From NCBI GenBank assembly GCA_947503895.1, contig CANNFT010000003.1, forward strand, positions 496,001 to 560,000: a DNA stretch of 64,000 nt, written 5' to 3'. Shown piece after piece: positions 11,293 to 19,460 of the stretch (its first letter is position 1; each line of letters begins with the position of its first letter). The translations under genes and the position numbers were made by a program. The stretch comes from an uncultured Saccharospirillaceae bacterium. GTDB lineage: Bacteria > Pseudomonadota > Gammaproteobacteria > Pseudomonadales > Oceanobacteraceae. Under the pieces are notes generated by a model, which was not told where the DNA came from, searched no databases, and saw only the letters and a list, made by a program, of their open reading frames with translations.

Positions 11293-11338
11293 CCTCGGCA
11301 GTCCTGCCAGAAATGGACTGTTGGGGTGTTTTTGTATA
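11293..11338 (+). promoter_or_regulatory. Leader hairpin between cmk and rpsA (terminator or attenuator-like)
   Basis: Bases 11293-11304 pair with 11315-11326 over 12 positions, counting three G-T wobbles, around a 10-base loop. The hairpin is followed closely by a T-rich run (TGTTTTTG). It lies 64 bases upstream of the rpsA start. It could end cmk transcripts, or form part of the structured rpsA leader through which S1 represses its own translation in E. coli. Which applies cannot be told here. Confidence 0.5.
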
Positions 11339-11389
11339 ACAGACCCGCAAACTGGCATTGTGGTTGGATCGATTACATTAGGTAATTTA

Positions 11390-13072
11390 ATGTCTGAATC
11401 TTTTGCTGAACTCTTTGAAGAATCTCTAAACGACCTTGATATGCAACAAGGCTCCATCGTAAATGGTGTAGTAGTTGATATCGACTCTGACTGGGTAATT
11501 GTAAATGCTGGCTTGAAGTCTGAAGCTGTTATCCCTCGCGTCCAGTTCTTAGATGATAAGGGCGAGCTTGAAGTTAAAATTGGCGATGAAGTGCCTGTAG
11601 CGCTAGAAGCTGTTGAAGACGGCTTTGGTGAAACTCGCCTTTCTCGTGAAAAAGCGAAGCGTGCAGAGTCCTGGAAAGAACTTGAGAAAGCCTTCGAAGC
11701 AGATGAAGTGGTTAAAGGTGTTATTAACGGAAAAGTCAAAGGTGGTTTCACTGTTGATGTAGCGACTATCCGTGCATTCTTGCCAGGTTCATTGGTTGAT
11801 ATTCGTCCAGTTCGCGACACTGCGCACTTGGAAGGTAAAGAGCTTGATTTCAAAGTTATCAAGTTGGACCAAAAACGCAATAATGTCGTTGTTTCTCGTC
11901 GTGCTGTTCTTGAAGCTGCAAACAGCCAAGAGCGTGATGAGTTGCTTGCAAACCTACAAGAAGGCCAAGAAGTTACCGGTATCGTTAAGAATCTAACGGA
12001 TTACGGTGCATTCGTTGACCTTGGTGGCGTTGACGGTTTGCTGCACATTACAGATATGGCGTGGAAGCGTATTAAGCACCCATCTGAAATTGTTAATGTC
12101 GGCGACGAAATCCTTGTTAAAGTGCTTAAGTTTGACCGTGAGCGCAACCGAGTGTCTCTGGGTCTTAAGCAATTGGGTGAAGATCCATGGGTTGCAATCA
12201 AAGCTCGTTACCCAGAAAACACAAAAGTAACAGCTAAGGTTACGAACCTAACTGATTACGGTTGCTTTGCAGAATTGGAAGAAGGCGTAGAAGGCCTTGT
12301 TCACGTTTCTGAGATGGACTGGACAAACAAAAACATCCACCCATCTAAAGTAGTACAGGTTGGTGATGATGTTGAAGTCATGGTTCTGGATATCGACGAA
12401 GAGCGTCGTCGTATTTCGCTAGGCATCAAACAGTGTCAAGTGAATCCTTGGGAAGAGTTCTCAGGTCAGTTCAATAAAGGTGATAAAATCAGCGGTAAGA
12501 TCAAGTCTATCACTGATTTCGGTATCTTTATCGGCCTAGATGGCGGCATTGATGGCCTAGTACACTTGTCAGATATTTCTTGGAACGAAACAGGTGAAGA
12601 AGCTGTTCGTAACTACAAGAAAGGCGATGAGTTAGAAACGATCATTCTTTCTATCGATCCTGAGCGTGAGCGCATCTCTTTAGGTGTTAAGCAGCTTGAG
12701 CGTGACCCGTTTGCTGAATTTGTGGCTGAAAACGACAAAGGCACCATCGTAACGGGTAAAGTTATTGAAGTTGACGCTAAAGGCGCAACGATTGAGATTT
12801 CCGAAGGTGTTGAGGCGACTCTGAAGGCTTCTGAAATCAGCCGTGATCGTGTAGAAGATGCTCGTAACGTCCTAAAAGAAGGTGATGAAGTTGAGGCGAA
12901 AATGATCGTTGTTGATCGTAAAAACCGCAGCATTGCACTTTCTATCAAGAGCAAAGATGTAGAAGAAGAGAAAGAAGCTGTTAAAACGCAGCGTGATAAA
13001 GAGATGGAATCTGCTGGTCCAACGACCATTGGTGACTTGATCAAAGAGCAGTTGAAGTCACAAAACGACTAA
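11390..13072 (+). CDS. rpsA: 30S ribosomal protein S1
   Basis: The large RNA-binding ribosomal protein that helps load structured mRNAs. The 560-residue product contains six consecutive S1 (OB-fold) repeats. The four central ones show the conserved pattern of GxVxxxTDYGxFV, followed by GLVHxSxM and a closing RRISLG segment. The ATG at 11390 gives the canonical [12 protein letters not shown] start. An upstream TTG in frame at 11321 would add 23 residues overlapping the leader and is rejected. A clear terminator follows. Codon use is more biased than in neighbours, as expected for a highly expressed gene. Confidence 0.97.
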   Translation: MSESFAELFEESLNDLDMQQGSIVNGVVVDIDSDWVIVNAGLKSEAVIPRVQFLDDKGELEVKIGDEVPVALEAVEDGFGETRLSREKAKRAESWKELEKAFEADEVVKGVINGKVKGGFTVDVATIRAFLPGSLVDIRPVRDTAHLEGKELDFKVIKLDQKRNNVVVSRRAVLEAANSQERDELLANLQEGQEVTGIVKNLTDYGAFVDLGGVDGLLHITDMAWKRIKHPSEIVNVGDEILVKVLKFDRERNRVSLGLKQLGEDPWVAIKARYPENTKVTAKVTNLTDYGCFAELEEGVEGLVHVSEMDWTNKNIHPSKVVQVGDDVEVMVLDIDEERRRISLGIKQCQVNPWEEFSGQFNKGDKISGKIKSITDFGIFIGLDGGIDGLVHLSDISWNETGEEAVRNYKKGDELETIILSIDPERERISLGVKQLERDPFAEFVAENDKGTIVTGKVIEVDAKGATIEISEGVEATLKASEISRDRVEDARNVLKEGDEVEAKMIVVDRKNRSIALSIKSKDVEEEKEAVKTQRDKEMESAGPTTIGDLIKEQLKSQND

Positions 13073-13087
13073 TTGATTGCTTGAGCT

Positions 13088-13117
13088 AAAAAGCCCGCTT
13101 ATTAGCGGGCTTTTTTG
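13088..13117 (+). terminator. Rho-independent terminator of rpsA
   Basis: A perfect stem pairs AAAAAGCCCGCT with AGCGGGCTTTTT around a TATT loop and runs straight into a T tract. It starts 15 bases after the rpsA stop codon. Confidence 0.93.
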
Positions 13118-13359
13118 TTTTTGGTGATTCAGTCGTTAAATTGAAAGCATGTAAATGTGAGAAACGACATTTGGAGTATTATGGCTATTTAAGTCTAGGT
13201 CTGATTCTGTCAGAATCGCCCAAAATCGACAAAACTGAATAAAATCAGTTGGTTAGCTTGTTTGAATCATTACAATAGGGCAGATTAATGAATAGTGTAG
13301 CGGCATTCTAGGGTTGCTATAAATTTCAAGATTAAGAGTTTTGATAGCAGGGAGTTGCC

Positions 13360-13644
13360 ATGACCAAGTCTGAACTTATTGAACGAATCTCAAGTCGCCA
13401 TCCGCAGCTCTCTGGAAAAGATATTGAGCTAGCCGTGAAAACCATCCTGGATACGATGTCACAGGCATTGTCTCAGGGTGAAAGAATCGAAATAAGAGGG
13501 TTTGGCAGTTTCTCACTTCATTACCGCTCTCCTAGAACAGGGCGTAATCCTAAGACAGGTGAGGCGGTACGGTTGAAAGGTAAATACGTGCCTCACTTTA
13601 AACCGGGTAAGGAGCTAAGAGAGCAGGTTAACAACGAAAACTGA
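13360..13644 (+). CDS. ihfB: Integration host factor subunit beta
   Basis: A DNA-bending nucleoid protein of the HU/IHF family, 94 residues, the same length as E. coli IhfB. It shows the N-terminal [10 protein letters not shown], the [11 protein letters not shown] strand and the [10 protein letters not shown] beta-arm, followed by the FKPGKELRE end. The start is preceded by CAGGGAG. It is separated from rpsA by a terminator and 242 further bases, so it probably has its own promoter. The order rpsA-ihfB followed by polysaccharide genes matches Pseudomonas. No lapA-like gene follows. Confidence 0.96.
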   Translation: MTKSELIERISSRHPQLSGKDIELAVKTILDTMSQALSQGERIEIRGFGSFSLHYRSPRTGRNPKTGEAVRLKGKYVPHFKPGKELREQVNNEN

Positions 13645-13858
13645 TCTTGCTTGATTAACAGCGCGGTTGTTGGTCGCCTTGGTAGGTAAATTTAGTTCTG
13701 GTGGAGGCCGTATAACAGAATTAATAAGTGATTGAGCATAGTTGGTGATGCAGGTTCTGGTGCAATAGACCTTAGTATATGCTCTACATATTAAAGAATG
13801 TGATACTTTGTGATGCGCTATAGAAATTTTATAAAGTTCGATTTGATGAAGTGATTTA

Positions 13859-13999
13859 ATGATGCAAGTACTGTTAACAGGTGGTGCAGGTTACATCGGT
13901 AGTCACACCAACGTTGAATTGCTCAATGCCGGCTTTGAAGTGGTGGTGTTAGATAAACATAAAATAGTAAAACAGAATCAGAGAGTGGCTTTACAGTAA
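13859..13999 (+). pseudogene. galE 5' fragment (truncated UDP-glucose 4-epimerase)
   Basis: The first about 32 codons read as a GalE N-terminus, with the Rossmann motif [11 protein letters not shown] and the strand EVVVLD. The expected DN that follows is lost, and the frame runs for 14 unrelated codons into a stop. Homology ends near 13953, where manC sequence begins in another frame. The fragment differs clearly from the intact galE at 39585, so it is not a recent local copy of that gene. Confidence 0.85.
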
Positions 14000-14898
14000 A
14001 AGAGTTTGTAGAAAAGCCAGATATGGACACAGCTAAAGACTATTTAGATTGTGGTAAGCATTACTGGAATGGCTGCATGTTTTTGTTTAAAGGCAGTCGT
14101 TATTTAGATGAATTAAAGACACATAGACCTGATATTGCCTCTGCTTGCGAAGCATCTCTAAAAGATACCTGTATTGATTTAGATTTTACTCGGGCAATGA
14201 AAGAAGAGTTTATAAAATGCCCAGATGAATCAATCGATTATGCGGTAATGGAGAGAACCAAAGACGCTGTAGTAGTGCCATTAGATGTAGGTTGTAATGA
14301 CATAGGTTCGTGGACGGCAATATGGGAAGAATGCTCAAAAGATCAGAATGGTAACGTGGTAATAGGTGGTGCCAATTTGCAAGATACATATAAGTGCCTA
14401 GTGCACAGTAATGAGCGATTAGTGGCTACAGTAGGCTTAGAAGAGATTGTCATTATAGGCACTAAAGACGCTGTCATGCGGCTCATATAGACAAAATACA
14501 GGACGTAAAAACCGTTGTAGCCAAGCTAAAAGCGCAAGGTCGTAATGAGTGGAAGTTACACCGCGAAGTTTACCGCCCTTGGGGTAGATACGACTCCATC
14601 GCTCACGGTAAGCGATACAAAGTAAAACGCATTACTGTACCCTTGTGATAAGTTGTCACTGCAAATGCATCATCATAGAGCTGAGCATTGGGTGGTTGGA
14701 TCGGGTACTGCCAAAGTTACGCTAGCGGACAATACTCGTTTGCTAGCTGAAAATGAATCTATTTATATACCTATTGGTGTGACTCATTCTTTAGAGAACC
14801 CCGGTAGGTTGCCACTTGAAATGATAGAAGTGTAGTCCGGTTCGTACCTTGGTGAAGACGATATAGTGCGATTTGAAGATAAGTACGGCAGAGTATAG
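13963..14898 (+). pseudogene. manC: Decayed manC (mannose-1-phosphate guanylyltransferase / mannose-6-phosphate isomerase)
   Basis: From 13963 the sequence reads as the middle and C-terminal parts of a bifunctional Man[14 protein letters not shown], then YWNGCMFLF, then LDVGCNDIGSW. The nucleotidyltransferase N-terminus is missing. A frameshift near 14475 ends the first open stretch at 14490. The next segment (about 14480-14640, [17 protein letters not shown]) stops near 14648 at a second frameshift. The isomerase cupin ([12 protein letters not shown]) continues in a third stretch to a TAG at 14833. Past that stop the expected tail SGSYLGEDDIVRFEDKYGRV is still readable to 14898. The gene cannot make a functional enzyme. 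Confidence 0.9.
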
Positions 14899-14975
14899 TC
14901 TTCAAAGGTTATTGATAAGACTGATTTATTGGATCAGCTCAAGATAAAATATATTCAAGATTGTAGGTAACAAAG

Positions 14976-16103
14976 ATGTCAGAAATAAAGGTAGCGTTAA
15001 TTACAGGTGTGACCGGCCAGGATGGTTCCTATTTGGCTGAGCTGTTGTTGGAAAAAGGCTATGAGGTGCATGGTATAAAGCGCCGTGCATCTTCTTTAAA
15101 CACTGAGCGAGTAGATCATATTTATCAGGATGGTCACGAAAAAAACCAAAAGTTTTTTCTACATTATGGCGACTTAACAGACTCATCTAACTTAACACGT
15201 ATATTAAAAGAAGTTAAGCCAGATGAAGTATATAATCTAGGTGCCCAATCACACGTGGCAGTATCGTTTGAAGCGCCAGAATACACGGCCGATGTAGATG
15301 CTCTTGGGACGCTGCGTTTACTAGAAGCGATTCGTTTTTTAGGTATGGAGAAAACAACTAAGTTTTATCAAGCGTCAACATCAGAGCTTTATGGTGAGGT
15401 TCAAGAAATTCCACAAAAAGAAACTACGCCGTTCCATCCGCGCAGCCCTTATGCAGTAGCTAAAATGTATGCCTATTGGATAGTGGTTAACTACCGTGAG
15501 TCTTACGGTATGTATGCTTGTAACGGTATCTTGTTTAATCATGAGTCTCCTCGTCGTGGTGAAACATTTGTAACCCGTAAAATTACCCGTGCCATTGCCA
15601 ATATAGCCCAAGGCTTAGAGTCTTGTTTGTATCTGGGTAATATGGATGCATTGCGTGATTGGGGTCATGCAAAAGATTATGTGCGCATGCAATGGATGAT
15701 GTTGCAGCAAGATAAGGCCGATGACTTTGTCATCGCCACAGGCAAGCAAATTAGTGTGCGTGAATTTGTGAAGCTATCAGCTAAAGAAGTAGGCATAGAG
15801 CTGGACTTTACAGGTAATGGTTTAGACGAAGTGGCGATTGTAAAAGCAATTAGTGGCAGTGACGCTAGCGCTCTAAAAGTAGGTGATGTAATTGTAAGAG
15901 TAGACCCTCGTTACTTCCGCCCGGCAGAGGTTGAAACCTTATTGGGTGATCCAGCAAAAGCCAAAGAAAAATTAGGGTGGGTTCCTCAAATTACAGTAGA
16001 GCAGATGTGTGCAGAAATGGTGGCATCTGACCTTGGCAAGGCCAAGCAACACGCCATTCTTAAAGAGCACGGCTATGATGTAGCCGTAACTGTAGAGAAT
16101 TAA
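14976..16103 (+). CDS. gmd: GDP-mannose 4,6-dehydratase
   Basis: Converts GDP-D-mannose to GDP-4-keto-6-deoxy-D-mannose, the first step to GDP-L-fucose and related sugars. The 375-residue SDR protein has the NADP motif GVTGQDGS (residues 11-18), the STSELYG region and the catalytic pair Y159/K163 in SPYAVAK. The C-terminal [21 protein letters not shown] block is typical of Gmd. It is followed two bases later by fcl. The neighbouring manC, which would supply GDP-mannose, is broken, so the substrate must come from elsewhere in the genome. Confidence 0.95.
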   Translation: MSEIKVALITGVTGQDGSYLAELLLEKGYEVHGIKRRASSLNTERVDHIYQDGHEKNQKFFLHYGDLTDSSNLTRILKEVKPDEVYNLGAQSHVAVSFEAPEYTADVDALGTLRLLEAIRFLGMEKTTKFYQASTSELYGEVQEIPQKETTPFHPRSPYAVAKMYAYWIVVNYRESYGMYACNGILFNHESPRRGETFVTRKITRAIANIAQGLESCLYLGNMDALRDWGHAKDYVRMQWMMLQQDKADDFVIATGKQISVREFVKLSAKEVGIELDFTGNGLDEVAIVKAISGSDASALKVGDVIVRVDPRYFRPAEVETLLGDPAKAKEKLGWVPQITVEQMCAEMVASDLGKAKQHAILKEHGYDVAVTVEN

Positions 16104-16105
16104 TC

Positions 16106-17101
16106 GTGGTGGGTACTAATAGTTCTATTAAGCGAGTATACGTTGCTGGCCATAATGGTATGGTAGGCTCTGCTATAGTTCGCCAACTAGTAAAGCAAAA
16201 TAGTGATAACGAAGAAAAAGTTGAAATAATTACTCGTTCTCGCAGTCAATTAGATTTAACTAACCAGCAGGCTGTGTTGGACTTTTTTCAAACTGAAAAA
16301 ATCGATCAAGTTTATTTAGCAGCCGCTAAGGTGGGTGGGATTGTAGCTAATAATACCTACCCAGCGGAATTCATATATGAAAACCTAATGATCCAATGCA
16401 ACATCATAGCTAGTGCTCATGAGGCTAATATTCAACAGCTCTTATTCTTAGGTTCATCCTGTATCTACCCTAAATTAGCTCAGCAACCTATGAGTGAATC
16501 TGCATTGTTAACAGGTACGTTAGAAGAAACTAACGAGCCTTATGCCATTGCCAAGATTGCAGGCATTAAGTTGTGTGAAAGCTACAATCGTCAATATGAC
16601 CGAGATTATCGTAGTGTAATGCCCACTAATTTATATGGCCCTCATGATAATTTCCACCCGCAAAACAGTCATGTTATTCCAGCTTTAATACGTCGTTTCC
16701 ATGAAGCTAAATTAAATAATGATGCGCAAGTAGTTGCATGGGGCAGTGGTAGGCCTATGCGTGAGTTTTTGTATGTTGATGACATGGCAGCTGCGTCTAT
16801 CTATGTAATGAATTTAAACAAAACTACCTATAATAAAAACACTCAACCTATGTTGAGTCATATAAATGTAGGTACAGGCGTTGATTGCACTATTCGAGAG
16901 TTGGTCGAAACCGTTGCAAAAGTAGTAGGGTTTAAGGGCCTGATAGAGTTTGATAAATCAAAACCTGACGGCGCACCACGTAAATTGATGAATGTAGATC
17001 GATTGAATTCATTAGGTTGGCACTACAATATTGAGTTGATTGAAGGGTTGGATTTGACTTATAGATGGTTTTTGAAAAATCAAGAGTCATTTAGGGCATG
17101 A
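16106..17101 (+). CDS. fcl: GDP-L-fucose synthase
   Basis: The epimerase/reductase that turns the Gmd product into GDP-L-fucose using NADPH. The 331 residues show the extended-SDR motif GHNGMVGS (15-22), SSCIYP (117-122) with the catalytic serine region, and Y146/K150 in YAIAK. The NLYGPHDNF and [10 protein letters not shown] segments are diagnostic. Translation starts at GTG 16106, two bases after the gmd stop, so the two form one operon. Also called wcaG in colanic acid clusters. Confidence 0.94.
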   Translation: MVGTNSSIKRVYVAGHNGMVGSAIVRQLVKQNSDNEEKVEIITRSRSQLDLTNQQAVLDFFQTEKIDQVYLAAAKVGGIVANNTYPAEFIYENLMIQCNIIASAHEANIQQLLFLGSSCIYPKLAQQPMSESALLTGTLEETNEPYAIAKIAGIKLCESYNRQYDRDYRSVMPTNLYGPHDNFHPQNSHVIPALIRRFHEAKLNNDAQVVAWGSGRPMREFLYVDDMAAASIYVMNLNKTTYNKNTQPMLSHINVGTGVDCTIRELVETVAKVVGFKGLIEFDKSKPDGAPRKLMNVDRLNSLGWHYNIELIEGLDLTYRWFLKNQESFRA

Positions 17102-17130
17102 TGCTCATACTACTAGTGAATCTTGTTTAA

Positions 17131-18456
17131 ATGATGAATACTTTATTAAAGGCAGCCTCATTCAAAAGTACTCTTTGGTTGTTGTCTGAAAAATTTCTTA
17201 GGTTATTGCTTGGAATATTGGTTAGTTCCATGCTTGCAAGATATATGGGGCCTGATGAGTTTGGCGCATTGAATTATGCGCTTGCAATTTTGGCTGTATC
17301 TTTAGTGTTAAGCGGAGTGGGTTTAAATAGAATAATTGTCAGGGAGGTTGTGGATAGTAATTCTGATGCCGAAGAACAAAATGAGATAGTTAGTACCGCT
17401 TTTTATCTGCGATTATTTGTTTCATTTATAATTTTGCTAATAGTAATTGCCTATTTTGTAAGTGTGGGAGATTTTGATTTATTTTTAGTGATTGTATTGT
17501 TTTCTTTGCTTTTTTCACCAGTAAGTGTAGTAGATTTATATTCCCAGGGTGTCTCTGATCTTAAAGAAATAAGTTTAATAAGAAGTTTTGTGTCAATAGT
17601 GTCATCTGTTATCAAAATATCGTTAGTGTTAGCGGAATGTGATTACTATACATTTTATTTGGCTATTTTAATTGAATACATCATTGCAGCAATAATGATA
17701 ATTTTGTTGTTTTCAATAAGAAATAAAAAAAGATTGTTTTCATTTAATGGGTTTTCATATTTAAGGGCAAAGAAATTTCTGTATGAGTCCTATCCTGAAA
17801 TTGCATCAGGACTATCAACAATTATGTTCTTTAAGCTGGATCAAATAATGCTGAATTATTTTTTGGGTGATGGGGCGGTAGGATTGTATTCCGCTGCAAC
17901 TAGGATATCTGAAGCTTGGTATTTTATACCTGTTTCAATTGTAGCCGCCACATTTCCATTTATAGTTAAGGGGAAAGCTGTAGGTGTAAAATGCTATAGG
18001 GATAGACTGATTTTATTGATGTCGGTTTTATTTCTTATATCTGTAACTGCGGCAATGGCGATAACCTTGGTGTCGAATGATCTGATAAGATTTTTATTTG
18101 GTGAGCAATATGATGTAAGTGCAGATGTATTGGTTATACATTGTTGGTCAGGGGTGTTTATGTGTATGGGGATTGCCTCTGGATCAGCACTGGCGGTTGA
18201 TAAGCTATGGCACTGGGCTTTTTATAGGACGTTAGCAGGGCTGATTGTAAATTTAGTATTGAATTATATATTAATACTTGAATATGGGATCGAAGGTGCC
18301 GCTTGGGCAACTTTCGTTTCATTTTTAGTGGCGTTTTTTATATTTGACTTATTTGTGAAGTCTAAAAGATTTATGTTTTTTGATAAGTTAAGGGCATTTA
18401 ATATTTTTAATTTATTAAAAATTGAAAAGATAAAATTACTGATAAGTGGAAAGTAG
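17131..18456 (+). CDS. wzx: Wzx-type oligosaccharide flippase
   Basis: A very hydrophobic 441-residue protein with about a dozen predicted transmembrane segments and few charged loops, of the MATE/MOP polysaccharide-exporter type. The N-terminal pattern with LARYMGPDEFGALNYA is typical of Wzx proteins. It would flip undecaprenyl-diphosphate-linked repeat units to the periplasmic face. No clear ribosome-binding site precedes the ATG pair at 17131. Base composition drops sharply here compared with fcl: this gene begins the very AT-rich middle part of the locus. Confidence 0.85.
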   Translation: MMNTLLKAASFKSTLWLLSEKFLRLLLGILVSSMLARYMGPDEFGALNYALAILAVSLVLSGVGLNRIIVREVVDSNSDAEEQNEIVSTAFYLRLFVSFIILLIVIAYFVSVGDFDLFLVIVLFSLLFSPVSVVDLYSQGVSDLKEISLIRSFVSIVSSVIKISLVLAECDYYTFYLAILIEYIIAAIMIILLFSIRNKKRLFSFNGFSYLRAKKFLYESYPEIASGLSTIMFFKLDQIMLNYFLGDGAVGLYSAATRISEAWYFIPVSIVAATFPFIVKGKAVGVKCYRDRLILLMSVLFLISVTAAMAITLVSNDLIRFLFGEQYDVSADVLVIHCWSGVFMCMGIASGSALAVDKLWHWAFYRTLAGLIVNLVLNYILILEYGIEGAAWATFVSFLVAFFIFDLFVKSKRFMFFDKLRAFNIFNLLKIEKIKLLISGK

Positions 18457-18491
18457 TTAGTTTAACTAATTTGGGTGATTACGAGGTGAAT

Positions 18492-19418
18492 ATGGAAGAG
18501 TTTAGTTATATCGTTGATAAAATCAATGAAAGTACGTTCATTGAAGAACCGTTCAGGCATGTGAATATTACTAATTTTTTTTCTGAGGAGCATTTCAAAA
18601 AAATAATAACTGATAAGCAAATATTAAGGGGTGAGTTTGAAAGTGTTGAGGAACTTATTTTTGACCTGATAGATATAGGTTATGAGCCTATAACGTTTCC
18701 TGGTTGCATTGAATCTGTGAAAGACTATATAGATTATATTAATGATCCAAGTACCGCGTTTAATAGGAAATTGTTATCTGGTTATGGCAAGGAGATTATA
18801 GAGGGGTATGGTTTAACCATGCGTCTCAAAAAAATTGAATCTAGTTTTCTATTGAAATTAATTGCATTTTTTAATAGTAATGAATTTAAAAGTTGTATTT
18901 TGAATAAGTTTTCGGTGTCTGGGGATGTGACCGTTGAGACTGCTATTCAAAAAAATCTTGATGGCTATGAAATTAGCCCGCATTGCGACACAAAGATTAA
19001 AGCTCTGACATATATGATAAATATATATACAGACGACAGGGCATCAAAAGAGCATGTTCATACGAAACTATTGGAGTTTAAAGACGAGCGTAGATATCTA
19101 TATGATTTCTGGAGATATAATTCAGATATAGATACATGCTGGGTGCCATGGGATTGGTGTAGTGAAGTCAAAGAAACGAATATAAATAATAGCATTATTA
19201 TTTTTCGGCCTAGTTTTGATACTTTGCATGCTGTTAAATTAAAGTATGATCACCTAGTATATCAACGTAATCAAATTTATGGGAATCTTTGGTATAGGCA
19301 GAAAAAACATAAATATAGTGGGGATTATAAAAAAATTGATCTCAAATCCAGATTTATAGTTAAAAATAATACTTATAAAGAAAGACTAAGAACTATAATA
19401 AATAGAATTTTCACTTAA
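18492..19418 (+). CDS. Putative 2-oxoglutarate/Fe(II)-dependent oxygenase in polysaccharide locus
   Basis: A 308-residue soluble protein, very AT-rich. It contains HCD (H164, D166), a spacer of about 80 residues and FDTLHAV (H246), then QRNQIYGNLWY with R259. This HxD...H...R layout is that of the double-stranded beta-helix 2OG/Fe(II) oxygenases such as prolyl hydroxylases. Such enzymes hydroxylate or otherwise oxidise a C-H bond using 2-oxoglutarate and O2. The substrate is unknown; from its position it may be a sugar or the lipid-linked repeat unit. I chose ATG 18492 because GAGG lies five bases upstream; a TTG at 18471 is in frame. The motif is seen; the activity is inferred. Confidence 0.6.
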   Translation: MEEFSYIVDKINESTFIEEPFRHVNITNFFSEEHFKKIITDKQILRGEFESVEELIFDLIDIGYEPITFPGCIESVKDYIDYINDPSTAFNRKLLSGYGKEIIEGYGLTMRLKKIESSFLLKLIAFFNSNEFKSCILNKFSVSGDVTVETAIQKNLDGYEISPHCDTKIKALTYMINIYTDDRASKEHVHTKLLEFKDERRYLYDFWRYNSDIDTCWVPWDWCSEVKETNINNSIIIFRPSFDTLHAVKLKYDHLVYQRNQIYGNLWYRQKKHKYSGDYKKIDLKSRFIVKNNTYKERLRTIINRIFT

Positions 19419-19460
19419 CTATTTTATTTTTAAGTATTTTAAATTTTTTAGTGAGATATT

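Noticed and set aside
11321..11389. N-terminal extension of ribosomal protein S1
   Set aside because: The extension overlaps the leader hairpin and T run. The family start [12 protein letters not shown] is at 11390.
13645..13858. JUMPstart/ops element before the polysaccharide locus
   Set aside because: No GGCGGTAGC-type core was found; only unrelated GGTAGG-like words occur.
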